Below, one piece after another: positions 34,225-42,847 of a DNA stretch of 64,000 nt; the stretch's first letter is position 1; every line of letters begins with the position of its first letter. The translations under genes and the position numbers were made by a program. This DNA comes from Streptomyces sp. 378. GTDB taxonomy: Bacteria; Actinomycetota; Actinomycetes; Streptomycetales; Streptomycetaceae. The stretch is from NCBI RefSeq assembly GCF_030124145.1, contig NZ_JASKMS010000003.1, positions 1 to 64,000 on the forward strand. Direction: 5' to 3'. The notes beneath the pieces are model-generated. The model was not told where the DNA came from and searched no databases. It saw nothing but the letters and a program-made list of their open reading frames with translations.

Positions 34225-35505
34225 ATGCCCGGACACAGGACGAAGGGGTTCTGCGCGTCGGCCGCCGCACTGGCACTGTGTGCCGTACTGGCGGGCTGCG
34301 GAGGATCAGGGGAGACCGGCGGCGGCAAGATCGTGCTGCGCTACACGTGGTGGGGCAACCCCGACCGCGCGGAACGCACCGAGCGGGCGGTCGCGCTGTT
34401 CGAGAAACAGCACCCGAACGTCGATGTGACCACGTCGTTCTCCGGCTACGACGCCTACAAGCAGAAGCTCGCCACCCAGGCCGCCGGCGGTGACGCCCCG
34501 GACGTGATGCAGCTGGACTACCGGCAGATCGACCAGTACGCCTCCGGTGGCGTGCTGCTGGACCTGACGAAACAGAAGTCCGTCCTGCGCACCTCCGAGA
34601 TCGACCAGGGCCTGCTCGCCACCGGCCGCGTGGACGACGTGCAGTACGCGATCCCGCAGGGCCGCGGCACCGAGACCGTCGCCTACGACATCGAGACCTG
34701 GAAGAAGTCGGGCGTCCCCCTCCCCGGCGAGAGCTGGACCTGGGATCAGTGGGCCGACACCATGCGCGCTCTGGCGAAGAAGACCGGCAAACCCGGGGCG
34801 ACCGACCCCGGCCAGAGCGAGGACTCCTTCGAGGTCTGGCTGCGCGGGCAGGGCAAGGCCCTCTACACCCGGGACGGCGGGCTCGGGTTCACCGCCGACG
34901 ACCTCACCCGCTGGTGGACCTTCACCGACCGGCTGCGCCGCGAGGGCGCCGTCTCGCCCGCCGAGCAGACCACGCAGCTCGACGGCTCCGTCGAGAACAC
35001 CCCGCTGGGACGCGGCATGTCCGTCACGGACGCCAACTGGGACGCCCCGGCCAGCGGCTTCGTCGCCCTCGTCCAGGGCGGCGTCGCGCTCGCCCCCATG
35101 CCGTCCGGCGAGGACGGCACACCCGGCCAGTACTTCAAACCGTCCATGTTCCTGGGCGTCTCGGCCAACACCGGCCACCCGAAGGAGGCGGCCCAGCTCG
35201 TCGACTTCATGATCAACGACCGGCAGGCCGCGACGATCCTCGGCGCGAGCCGCGGCATCCCCGTCAACGAGACGATCCGCGACGAGATCGGCCCGCGGCT
35301 CAAGGACTTCGACAGGACCATCGCCGACTTCCAGGCGTCCCTGGAGGGCAAGCTCAAGGACCCGCCCCAGGCGCCGCCTTCGGGCGACAACGCCCTGCAG
35401 AGCACCTTCCAGCGCGACTACGACCAGGTGTCCTACGCGCGCATGTCGCCCCGCGAGGCGGCCGAGAACTACGTCACCGAGGCGAAGGCGGAGCTGAGGT
35501 CATGA
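34225..35505 (+). CDS. CUT1 ABC transporter sugar-binding lipoprotein
   Basis: Extracellular solute-binding protein of 426 residues. The lipoprotein signal has the lipobox LAGC (Cys at about residue 22), so it is lipid-anchored outside the membrane. The mature part has the family-1 pattern, LRYTWWGNPDRAERTERAV at the start and DVMQLDYRQIDQYA further on. It delivers an oligosaccharide or glycoside to the two permeases whose genes follow with overlapping starts. GAGGAG lies upstream of ATG 34225. No ATPase gene is in the operon; streptomycete CUT1 importers are typically energised by the shared ATPase MsiK. Confidence 0.92.
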   Translation: MPGHRTKGFCASAAALALCAVLAGCGGSGETGGGKIVLRYTWWGNPDRAERTERAVALFEKQHPNVDVTTSFSGYDAYKQKLATQAAGGDAPDVMQLDYRQIDQYASGGVLLDLTKQKSVLRTSEIDQGLLATGRVDDVQYAIPQGRGTETVAYDIETWKKSGVPLPGESWTWDQWADTMRALAKKTGKPGATDPGQSEDSFEVWLRGQGKALYTRDGGLGFTADDLTRWWTFTDRLRREGAVSPAEQTTQLDGSVENTPLGRGMSVTDANWDAPASGFVALVQGGVALAPMPSGEDGTPGQYFKPSMFLGVSANTGHPKEAAQLVDFMINDRQAATILGASRGIPVNETIRDEIGPRLKDFDRTIADFQASLEGKLKDPPQAPPSGDNALQSTFQRDYDQVSYARMSPREAAENYVTEAKAELRS

Positions 35506-36440
35506 CCACCACCGCGATCCCCGCGGAGGCCGGGCGCGCCCCCGCGGTCGCCCCGAAGCGGCGGCCCAAACGCGAACGCGAGGGCGCCGCCTGGGTGTTC
35601 CTCTCGCCCTGGGTGCTCGGCGCGATCGTCCTGACACTGCTGCCGATGGCCGTGTCGCTGTACCTGTCGTTCACCGACTACGACCTGTTCACCCCGCCGA
35701 AGTGGGTGGGCCTGCGCAACTACGCGCAGATGTTCACCGAGGACCCGCGCTACTGGCGCTCGGTCGTGACGACCCTGACCTACGTCGTCGTCGCCGTGCC
35801 CCTCCAACTGGCGCTCGCCCTGGTCGTCGCGCTGGCCCTGAAGGGCATGAAGCGCGGCAAGGCCTTCTACCGCTCCGCGTTCTACGCGCCGTCCCTGCTC
35901 GGCGCGTCGATGTCCATCGCGCTCGTGTGGCGGGCGATCTTCAACGACGGCGGCACCGTGGACCACCTGCTCGGGACCGGAGGCTGGGTCAACCAGCCCG
36001 GCTGGGCACTGCTGGCCGTCGCTCTGCTGACGGTGTGGCAGTTCGGGGCGCCGATGGTCATCTTCCTCGCCGGGCTCCAGCAGATCCCCGCCGAGCTGTA
36101 CGAGGCGGCGGCGGTCGACGGAGCCGGGAAGTGGCGGCAGTTCCTGTCCGTCACCGTCCCGATGCTGTCGCCGGTGCTGTTCTTCAACCTGGTCCTGCAG
36201 ACCATCCAGGCCTTCCAGGTGTTCACCCCCGCCTTCGCGGTCAGCGCGGGCAAGGGCGGACCGGCCGACTCGACCCTCGTCTACACCCTGTACCTCTACG
36301 ACCGCGGCTTCGTCGCCTCCCATATGGGCTACGCCTCCGCCATGGCCTGGGTGCTGCTTCTGGTGATCGGCATCGTCACGGCGGTGCTGTTCCGCACCTC
36401 GCGCTCCTGGGTCTTCTACGCCTCCGAGGGGGACCGGTGA
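35502..36440 (+). CDS. CUT1 ABC transporter permease, MalF type
   Basis: Membrane permease of 312 residues with six or so helices after a basic N-terminal tail. The cytoplasmic EAA loop is YEAAAVDGAGKWRQFLSVTVPML (about residues 200-222), which contacts the ATPase. The ATG at 35502 overlaps the binding protein's TGA. It forms a heterodimeric channel with the next gene product. It is an intact, normal-length member of the family. Confidence 0.93.
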   Translation: MTTTAIPAEAGRAPAVAPKRRPKREREGAAWVFLSPWVLGAIVLTLLPMAVSLYLSFTDYDLFTPPKWVGLRNYAQMFTEDPRYWRSVVTTLTYVVVAVPLQLALALVVALALKGMKRGKAFYRSAFYAPSLLGASMSIALVWRAIFNDGGTVDHLLGTGGWVNQPGWALLAVALLTVWQFGAPMVIFLAGLQQIPAELYEAAAVDGAGKWRQFLSVTVPMLSPVLFFNLVLQTIQAFQVFTPAFAVSAGKGGPADSTLVYTLYLYDRGFVASHMGYASAMAWVLLLVIGIVTAVLFRTSRSWVFYASEGDR

Positions 36441-37297
36441 CCTCGACGACCGCCGCCCGCACGCCCGTTCGCCGGGGCCGTCTCGCCCTGCACCTCGGAT
36501 GCCTGGCCGCCCTGCTGGTCATGCTGTACCCCCTGGCCTGGCTGCTGGCCACCTCGCTCAAGCCCGCCGACGAGGTCATAGCCAGCCTCGACCTGCTTCC
36601 CGGCCACCTGGAATGGTCCAACTACCGAACGGCCCTCGACGGCGTCAACGACGTCTCCATCTGGCGGCTGCTGGGCAACTCCCTGCTGATCGCGGGCGGC
36701 GCGGTCCTCGGCAACGTCATAAGCTGCTCGCTCGCCGCCTACGCGTTCGCGCGCCTCAGGTTCCGTTTGCGTGGACCCCTGTTCGCCTTCATGATCGCCA
36801 CGATCATGCTGCCGCACCACGCGGTGCTGATCCCGCAGTACATCATCTTCAACCAGCTCGGCCTGGTGAACACCTACTGGCCGCTGATCCTGCCGAAGTT
36901 CCTCGCCACCGAGGCGTTCTTCGTCTTCCTCATCGTGCAGTTCATGCGCGGTCTGCCGCGCGAGCTGGAGGAGGCGGCCCGGATCGACGGCTGCGGCCCC
37001 TTCCGCAGCTTCTTCCAGGTCGTGCTGCCGCTCACCCGGCCGGCCCTGATCACCACCGCCATCTTCACGTTCATCTGGACCTGGAACGACTTCTTCACCC
37101 AGCTCATCTACCTCTTCGACCCCGAGAAGTTCACCCTCACCCTGGCGTTGCGCTCGTTCGTGGACGCCTCCAGCACCTCCGCGTTCGGCCCGATGTTCGC
37201 CCTGTCGGTGATCGCGCTGCTGCCGATCGTGCTGTTCTTCCTCGCCTTCCAGCGGTTCCTGGTGGAGGGCATGGCCAGCTCCGGAGTGAAGGGGTGA
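36437..37297 (+). CDS. CUT1 ABC transporter permease, MalG type
   Basis: Membrane permease of 286 residues. The EAA loop is LEEAARIDGCGPFRSFFQVVLPL (about residues 175-197). The C-terminus FQRFLVEGMASSGVKG is the typical end of MalG-type proteins. The GTG start at 36437 overlaps the MalF-type stop by GTGA. It pairs with the MalF-type permease for import of the operon's sugar. Confidence 0.93.
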   Translation: MTSTTAARTPVRRGRLALHLGCLAALLVMLYPLAWLLATSLKPADEVIASLDLLPGHLEWSNYRTALDGVNDVSIWRLLGNSLLIAGGAVLGNVISCSLAAYAFARLRFRLRGPLFAFMIATIMLPHHAVLIPQYIIFNQLGLVNTYWPLILPKFLATEAFFVFLIVQFMRGLPRELEEAARIDGCGPFRSFFQVVLPLTRPALITTAIFTFIWTWNDFFTQLIYLFDPEKFTLTLALRSFVDASSTSAFGPMFALSVIALLPIVLFFLAFQRFLVEGMASSGVKG

Positions 37298-37896
37298 GCG
37301 GATCGCGTACCCGCGAGGCGGGCGAGGTGTTCGGCCCGCGCATGACCCTGTTCGCCGACGTGCTGAGCGTCGGACTCGCCACGGCGGTGGCCTGTCTGCC
37401 CCTGGTCACGGCTCCGGCCGCGCTGTCGACGGCGTGCGCGGTCCTGCGCGGCGCGGGACAGGACCGGCCCGTCACGGCGGGGCGGTATGTCGCCCTGCTG
37501 CGGCGGCGGTCGCGCACCGGCGACCTGGTGGCGGGAGCCGTCACCCTGGCCGGCCTGCTGCTGCTGGCGGCGGACCTGGCGCTGGCCGGGGCGGGGCTGC
37601 CGGGGGCGCCGCTGTTCGCGGTGGCCGCCGCGGTGATCGGCGCGTGCGCGGCGGTGGTCGGCCTGCGGGCCTGCGCACGCCCCGAGTCGCTGACCGACTG
37701 GCGCGCGGCGGTGCGCGGGGCCGGCCGGGACGCCGTGACGGACGTGGGCGGCAGCGGCCTGGTCCTGCTGGCCGTGGCGACCGCCGCGCTGTGCGCGTGG
37801 ATGCTGCTGCCGCTGGCCTTCCTCGCGCCCGGGCCGCTGGCTCTGGCGCTCACAGCCGTCGACGTACGCCGGTCCGCCGCCGTTGTCCCTCACTAG
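37294..37896 (+). CDS. YesL/DUF624-like membrane protein
   Basis: Membrane protein of 200 residues with about five hydrophobic segments. Its start (about residues 18-50, with the CLPLVTAPAALSTACAVL segment) resembles YesL/DUF624 proteins, which are often encoded next to CUT1 transporters. The GTG at 37294 overlaps the permease stop by GTGA. Its function is unknown; an accessory to sugar uptake is likely from the conserved context. Its TAG stop is also the first three bases of an inverted-repeat element. Assignment to DUF624 is by topology and context only. Confidence 0.65.
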   Translation: MSGSRTREAGEVFGPRMTLFADVLSVGLATAVACLPLVTAPAALSTACAVLRGAGQDRPVTAGRYVALLRRRSRTGDLVAGAVTLAGLLLLAADLALAGAGLPGAPLFAVAAAVIGACAAVVGLRACARPESLTDWRAAVRGAGRDAVTDVGGSGLVLLAVATAALCAWMLLPLAFLAPGPLALALTAVDVRRSAAVVPH

Positions 37897-38097
37897 TGCC
37901 CGCGGCAGGCAACGTTTGCCCCGTCGCGACGCCCGGCACGCTCCCCCGTTCCCGGCTTCGCTCGAACGGGAGGGGCCCCCACCGCCGCACCGGCCGAAAG
38001 CCCAAGTACGTCCAGTACGAGGGCTTCCGGCCGGCACGCCGAGAGCACGCACCGGACGCCGCTCCTCAATGGGCAAACGTTGCCTGCCGCGGCACTA
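37894..38097. repeat. 204-bp element with 27/28-bp terminal inverted repeats and internal hairpins
   Basis: The left end 37894-37921 and right end 38071-38097 are inverted repeats differing by one extra C. Inside are two strong hairpins: CTCCC-CGTTC/GAACG-GGAGG (about 37945-37975) and CCGGCCGAAAGCCC with its near-complement at 37990-38003 and 38021-38034. It lies between the convergent sugar operon and PAP2 gene. It could be a bidirectional terminator or a miniature inverted-repeat element. Part of it recurs at the left edge of the window. Confidence 0.75.
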
Positions 38098-38329
38098 ACC
38101 GAACATCCAGGGGCCGCTGGGGTGCCCAGGGCCCTCGCCACCGTCACCAGGACCGGTGATGCTCCCGCCGACAGGCCTCGGGGCTCTCCGGCCGGACGCG
38201 GACCAGCGGGTCCGGCTCCAGCACCTGGGCGGGCGGCCCGGTGCGCACCGGGCCGCCCGAGCCGCGTACGCGTTCGTCAGTACAGCCGGGCGGGCCCGGC
38301 TGAGCCCCCTTCACCGGCCCGGCCGCGCG
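38098..38329. other. Gene-free spacer downstream of the PAP2 gene
   Basis: This is 232 bp, forming with the preceding element a 433-bp gap. I see no gene or clear signal in it. Confidence 0.5.
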
Positions 38330-39031
38330 TCACCCGCGCAGGGCGCCGGCGACGCTGATCCGCGGCCAGGAACCAGCCGCCGCGAGGAGGGCCTGTGTCC
38401 GCGCCGACGGAGTGGCCGCTGCCGCCGCCAGCGCCGCAGCGGCGCTGGCGATTCCGAGGACCGCCCCCGCCGCCACATCGCCCGGGTAGTGCACGCCGGT
38501 GTGCACACGGGAGTAGCCGACGGCGCTCGCCAGCGCCCCGAGCGGTACCGCGGCGGGAGGCAAGACCACGCCCACGGCGGTGGCGAACGCGACCGCCGAC
38601 GCCGTGTGCCCGGACGGGAACGACGCCGAGGTGGGCATCTTGACGTGCCGGTCCACCGTCACCCGGGCCGCCTCGCGGTCGGGCCGCGCCCGGCGCACCA
38701 GGCGCTTGCCGAGCAGATTGGCGGAGGCCGAGGCCACGGCGATCGCGCCGACGCCGACGAGGGCGGCCCTGCGCGGCCGCTTCCCGGCCAGCGCCAGGGC
38801 GGCGGCGATGGCGAACGAGATCTTGGAGTGATCGGCCGCGTGCGACAGGTGGCGCAGTGTCCGGTCCAGGGTCGGCGTGGGGGTGGCGGCCACCGCCGCG
38901 TACAACGCGCCGTCCACGGCCCTGAGATCGCCGAACACGGCGCCCAGGAGCCGGTCGCGTCCCTCCGTGAAGTCCTCGGCGTTTCGGAGCGGACGGGGGG
39001 CGTCCGCGTCTGTGGTCGTCGGATCGGTCAT
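38330..39031 (-). CDS. PAP2 family phosphatase
   Basis: Membrane-associated acid phosphatase of 233 residues. The three PAP2 motifs are present: KRLVRRARP (motif 1), FPSGHTAS (motif 2, catalytic His) and SRVHTGVHYPGDV (motif 3, nucleophile His). Several hydrophobic segments surround them. It probably dephosphorylates a lipid phosphate such as phosphatidic acid or undecaprenyl pyrophosphate at the membrane. GGGGAGAAG lies upstream of ATG 39031. It is divergent from a methyltransferase gene. Confidence 0.88.
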   Translation of the reverse strand: MTDPTTTDADAPRPLRNAEDFTEGRDRLLGAVFGDLRAVDGALYAAVAATPTPTLDRTLRHLSHAADHSKISFAIAAALALAGKRPRRAALVGVGAIAVASASANLLGKRLVRRARPDREAARVTVDRHVKMPTSASFPSGHTASAVAFATAVGVVLPPAAVPLGALASAVGYSRVHTGVHYPGDVAAGAVLGIASAAAALAAAAATPSARTQALLAAAGSWPRISVAGALRG

Positions 39032-39168
39032 GTGCTTCTCCCCGCAGTGGCCTTCCCCAGCACGGTACCGGCTCACGCCCGGCGCACGCTCGGCGCCCCT
39101 GCGGGCCGGTACCTCCCGAGTGCCCGGACGGCGGACGGCCACCGGCGGTGAGCAGGGACACTGAGCGC

Positions 39169-39825
39169 ATGTCACCCCTGTCTCGCCGCGTGCTGAGCGC
39201 ACTGGAGCGTTTCCACGCCGCCCGCCCCTGGGACCACAACGCCCACTTCCACCGCTGGATCCTGCGGCAGCTACCCGGGCGGGTGGGGAGCGCCCTGGAC
39301 GTGGGCTGCGGCAGTGGCGACCTGTCCCGGCTGCTGGCCGTCCGGGCAAAACGCGTGCACGCCATCGACGCCGATCCGCAGATCACGGCCAGGGCGCGGG
39401 AACTGACCCCGGCGACGGCCCCGGTGACCTACACGGCGGCCGACGCGCTGACCGGTCTCGGTGAGCGGTCGTACGACGTCATCACCTGCGTCGCCGTCGT
39501 CCACCATCTGCCGTTCACCGAGGCCCTGGAGTCCTTCCGCGACCGTCTCGCCCCGGGGGGCACCCTGGTGATCGTCGGCGTGGCCCGGGAGTCGACGCCG
39601 GTCGACCATCTGCTCGGCATCGCGTCCCTCCCGCTCAACGTCGTCATGGCGCTGTTCAAGAACCGGGGCCGCCCGGCACCCCGGCCGGTCTCGATGACCG
39701 CCCCCACCCGTGCGCCGGACCTCACCTTCCCCGAGATCGTGCGCGAGGCCCGGGCCGTACTACCCGGCGTCCGTCTGCGCCGCCGTCTGCTGTGGCGCTA
39801 CACCCTGGTGTGGCGCCACCGCTGA
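39169..39825 (+). CDS. Class I SAM-dependent methyltransferase
   Basis: Methyltransferase of 218 residues with a Rossmann-like fold. Motif I is ALDVGCGSGDLSRLL (about residues 43-57), then VHAIDADPQIT, and the acceptor-domain segment ITCVAVVHHLP. I prefer ATG 39169, with AGGGA upstream, over GTG 39148. The methyl acceptor is unknown; the hydrophobic stretch VDHLLGIASLPLNVVMALF suggests a lipid or small hydrophobic substrate, which is inference. Its end is followed closely by a copper-ATPase relic on the other strand. Confidence 0.82.
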   Translation: MSPLSRRVLSALERFHAARPWDHNAHFHRWILRQLPGRVGSALDVGCGSGDLSRLLAVRAKRVHAIDADPQITARARELTPATAPVTYTAADALTGLGERSYDVITCVAVVHHLPFTEALESFRDRLAPGGTLVIVGVARESTPVDHLLGIASLPLNVVMALFKNRGRPAPRPVSMTAPTRAPDLTFPEIVREARAVLPGVRLRRRLLWRYTLVWRHR

Positions 39826-39829
39826 TCCG

Positions 39830-39966
39830 CCGACGTCCCGGTCCGCGGCCCGCAAGGCCCGCAGCCGCGGCGAGTTGCCTGCCACGAGGACCGACGAGAA
39901 GGCCATGGCCGCACCCGCGATCATCGGGGTGAGCAGGCCGGAGGCGGCCAGGTCCGCGCCGGGGAA
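39830..39966 (-). pseudogene. C-terminal relic of a copper-type P-type ATPase
   Basis: The minus-strand frame encodes ADLAASGLLTPMIAGAAMAF then SSVLVAGNSPRLRALR. This is the last transmembrane helix and tail signature (LxPMxAGAAMAFSSVxVVxNSLRLR) of CopA-like P1B ATPases. The remaining 650 or so residues are absent and the next gene's stop lies 60 bp away. It is a deletion remnant. Confidence 0.75.
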
Positions 39967-40024
39967 GCGGTGGCCGCACCCGACCCCCCGGGGGCATGCG
40001 GAGGACGGCCACGGGCACGGAGCG

Positions 40025-41860
40025 TCAGCCCAGCGCCCGGTCCAGGTTGAACGCCGCGCTGATCAGCGCCAGGTGGGTGAACGCCTGCGGGAAGTTGCCC
40101 TGCTGCTCCCCGGTGTGGCTGATCTCCTCGGCGTACAGGCCGAGATGGTTGGCGTACGTCAGCATCTTCTCGAAGGCCAGGCGCGCCTCGTCGATCCGGC
40201 CGGCGTGCACCATCGCCTCGACGTACCAGAACGAGCAGATGGAGAACGTGCCCTCGTCGCCGCGCAGCCCGTCCGGGCTCGACCGGGGGTCGTAGCGGTA
40301 GACCAGGGAGTCGGACACCAGCTCCTCGGTGAGCACGTCCAGCGTCGACAGCCACTTCGGATCGGTCGGGGCGATGAACTTCGTCAGCGGCATCATCAGC
40401 ACGGCGGCGTCCAGCACGTCACCCTCCTCGTGCTGGACGAAGGCCCCGCGCCGCGCACACCAGCCCCGGCTCATGATCCGCCGGTAGATCGTGTCGCGGC
40501 ACTCCCGCCAGCGCGGCAGGTCCGCGGGCAGGCCGCGCCGGTTGGCCATCCGGATGGCCCGCTCGATCGCCACCCAGCACATCAGCCGCGAGTACAGGAA
40601 GTTCTTGCGCCCGCCCCGCGTCTCCCAGATCCCCTCGTCGGGCTGGTCCCAGTGCAGGCACACCCAGTCCACCAGCGCGCACACGTCGTCCCACTGACCG
40701 CTGGAGATGGGCTTGGCCCACTTGTCGTACAGGTAGATCGAGTCGATCAGCGCGCCGTAGATGTCGAGCTGGAGCTGATCGGCCGCCGCGTTGCCGACCC
40801 GCACCGGCGCGGAGCCGTGGTGGCCCTCCAGGTGGTCCAGGGTGCGCTCGGGCAGCTCGGCGCGGCCGTCGATGCCGTACATGATCTGCAGCGGGCCGGA
40901 GCGCTTGCCGTCGCCCGGGCTGATGTGCCGGGTCACGAAGTGCATGAAGGCCTCGGCCTCGCCGCTGAAGCCCAGCCGCAGCAGGGCGTAGACGCAGAAC
41001 GCCGCGTCCCGCACCCACACGTACCGGTAGTCCCAGTTGCGTTCGCCGCCGAGTTCCTCGGGCAGGCTCGTCGTCGGCGCGGCCACGATCGCCCCGGTGG
41101 GCGCGTAGGTGAGCAGCTTCAGCGTCAGGGCCGAGCGGTGCACCATCTCCCGCCAGCGGCCCTTGTACCGGGACGCCGCCAGCCAGTGCCGCCAGTACGC
41201 CACCGTCGCCTCGAACTGCTCCTCGGCCTCCGTGCGCGCGCACCTCCGGGGCGCCACGTCGCCGCCGACCTTGTCCAGCGCGAACACCGCCGACTCGCCC
41301 TCGGAGAGTTTGAAGTCGCCGCGCACGTCCGGGCCGTCGGCCTCCAGCGGCACCGTCGCGGTCAGCGCGAGCGCCATCCCCTCCGTCTCGAACACCGCCG
41401 TGTCCCCGGTCAGCCGGAGGGTGTGCGGCAGGGAGCCGTAGTCGAACCGGGGCGCCACGCGCGTACGGAAGGGGATCGAGCCCCGCACGCACACCACCCG
41501 CCGGATCAGCCGGTGCCGCTCCGCCTCGGCCGGCCCGCCGCCGACCGGCATGAAGTCCTGCACCTCGCCGACCCCGTCCTCGGTGAAGAACCGGGTGATC
41601 AGGACGTTGGTGTCGGGGAAGTAGAACTGCTTGGTCCGCGCCGGCACGGTCGCCGCCAGTTCGAAGCAGCCGCCGCGCTCCGCGTCCAGGATCGCCGCGA
41701 ACACGCTCGGCGCGTCGAAGGCCGGGCAGCAGTACCAGTCGATCGTGCCGTCGGTGCCCACCAGGGCCACACTGCGCAGATCGCCGATCAGCCCGTGCTC
41801 GGCGATCGGTACATACCGCCGGCCGCTCGCCACGCCCCGGTCCCGTGCCGCTCCGCCCAT
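40025..41860 (-). CDS. GH15 family glycoside hydrolase (glucoamylase/trehalase-like)
   Basis: Enzyme of 611 residues with a GH15 plan. An N-terminal beta-sandwich starts YVPIAEHGLIGDLRSVALVG and an (alpha/alpha)6 barrel contains NWDYRYVWVRD. Catalytic glutamate candidates are in DEGIWETRGG and YAEEISHTGEQQGNFPQAFTH near the C-terminus. There is no signal peptide, so it is cytosolic. Actinobacterial enzymes of this type include trehalases and isomaltooligosaccharide-cleaving glucosidases. The distinction cannot be made here. GGGAGG lies upstream of ATG 41860. Confidence 0.88.
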   Translation of the reverse strand: MGGAARDRGVASGRRYVPIAEHGLIGDLRSVALVGTDGTIDWYCCPAFDAPSVFAAILDAERGGCFELAATVPARTKQFYFPDTNVLITRFFTEDGVGEVQDFMPVGGGPAEAERHRLIRRVVCVRGSIPFRTRVAPRFDYGSLPHTLRLTGDTAVFETEGMALALTATVPLEADGPDVRGDFKLSEGESAVFALDKVGGDVAPRRCARTEAEEQFEATVAYWRHWLAASRYKGRWREMVHRSALTLKLLTYAPTGAIVAAPTTSLPEELGGERNWDYRYVWVRDAAFCVYALLRLGFSGEAEAFMHFVTRHISPGDGKRSGPLQIMYGIDGRAELPERTLDHLEGHHGSAPVRVGNAAADQLQLDIYGALIDSIYLYDKWAKPISSGQWDDVCALVDWVCLHWDQPDEGIWETRGGRKNFLYSRLMCWVAIERAIRMANRRGLPADLPRWRECRDTIYRRIMSRGWCARRGAFVQHEEGDVLDAAVLMMPLTKFIAPTDPKWLSTLDVLTEELVSDSLVYRYDPRSSPDGLRGDEGTFSICSFWYVEAMVHAGRIDEARLAFEKMLTYANHLGLYAEEISHTGEQQGNFPQAFTHLALISAAFNLDRALG

Positions 41861-41951
41861 GACGGCCTCCCTGCCCGGTAGGCGCCTCAGCCCCAGCCTA
41901 GAACCGCCGACGGACGTGCGCTGTCGGAGCGTCGCTGTCGGGCCCTCACCG

Positions 41952-42731
41952 TCAGACCGTGACGACCCGCAGCCCGGTTTCCTCGAACCGCCGCACTGTC
42001 TGCGTGTCGGCCGCCGTGTCCGTGACCAGCGTGTCCACCGCCTCGACCGCGCAGATCCGGGCGAACGCCCGCTGCCCGAGTTTGCTGGAGTCGGCGGCCA
42101 CCACCACCCGTTCCGCCCGCTGGCACAGCAGCCGGTTGATCGCCGCCTCGGCCTCGTCGTGCGCCGCGGCGCCGTGGGTCACGTCGAAGGCGACGACGCC
42201 GAGCACCGCCACGTCGACGGTGATCTGCCCGAGCACCCCGTCCGCGAGCGGCCCGACCAGCTCGAACGACTGGGGCCGTGCCACCCCGCCGGTCAGCACG
42301 ATCTTGAACTGAGGCCGTACGGCCAGTTCGTTGGCGATGTTCAGCGCGTTCGTCACGACGGTCAGGGCGGGCGACCCGGAGGTCAGGTCCCCGCGCATGG
42401 CCAGGGCCCGTGCCACCTCGGTCGTGGTCGTCCCCCCGGTCAGCCCGACCGCCTCGCCCGGCGCCACCAGATCCGCCACCGCCTTGGCGATGCGCTGCTT
42501 CTCGGAGGCGTGGCGGGCCGTCTTGTAGCGCAGCGGCAGCTCGTAGGAGACGCCGTGCACGACCGCCCCGCCCCGGGTGCGCACGAGCATCTGCTGCTCG
42601 GCGAGCCCGTCGAAGTCACGGCGGATCGTCGCCGCCGACACCCCGAGCTCCGCCGCCGCGTCCTCGACGTCCAGCCGGCCGCGCTCCACGAGCAGTTCCA
42701 GCAGCGCCTTCCAGCGGGCGTCGCGCGACAT
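41952..42731 (-). CDS. DeoR family transcriptional regulator (AgaR-like)
   Basis: Repressor of 259 residues. The N-terminal helix-turn-helix is GRLDVEDAAAELGVSAATIRRDFDGLAEQ (about residues 18-46) and the C-terminal DeoR sensor domain contains GLTGGTTTTEVARAL. DeoR sensors bind sugar phosphates. ATG 42731 is preferred because GGAGG is five bases upstream; an ATG at 42743 has no such site. It is divergent from a SIS-domain protein and a class II aldolase, its likely targets, with a shared 116-bp promoter region. Confidence 0.92.
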   Translation of the reverse strand: MSRDARWKALLELLVERGRLDVEDAAAELGVSAATIRRDFDGLAEQQMLVRTRGGAVVHGVSYELPLRYKTARHASEKQRIAKAVADLVAPGEAVGLTGGTTTTEVARALAMRGDLTSGSPALTVVTNALNIANELAVRPQFKIVLTGGVARPQSFELVGPLADGVLGQITVDVAVLGVVAFDVTHGAAAHDEAEAAINRLLCQRAERVVVAADSSKLGQRAFARICAVEAVDTLVTDTAADTQTVRRFEETGLRVVTV

Positions 42732-42788
42732 CAGGACCTCCACCTCTCCATTTCCGGCGACCCTAGCGCACCCGATCCGGCCGAATGC

Positions 42789-42816
42789 TTGATGATGCTC
42801 GAAGGCTGGCTATATC
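42789..42816 (+). promoter_or_regulatory. Sigma-70-like promoter of the SIS/aldolase unit
   Basis: TTGATG (42789-42794) and TATATC (42811-42816) with a 16-bp spacer lie 32 bp upstream of the ATG. The nearby GATGATGCTCG is a possible DeoR-family contact. The site overlaps the divergent deoR promoter region. Confidence 0.45.
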
Positions 42817-42847
42817 GTGCAGGAAAAATCAGAACGGAGGGTGCGGT

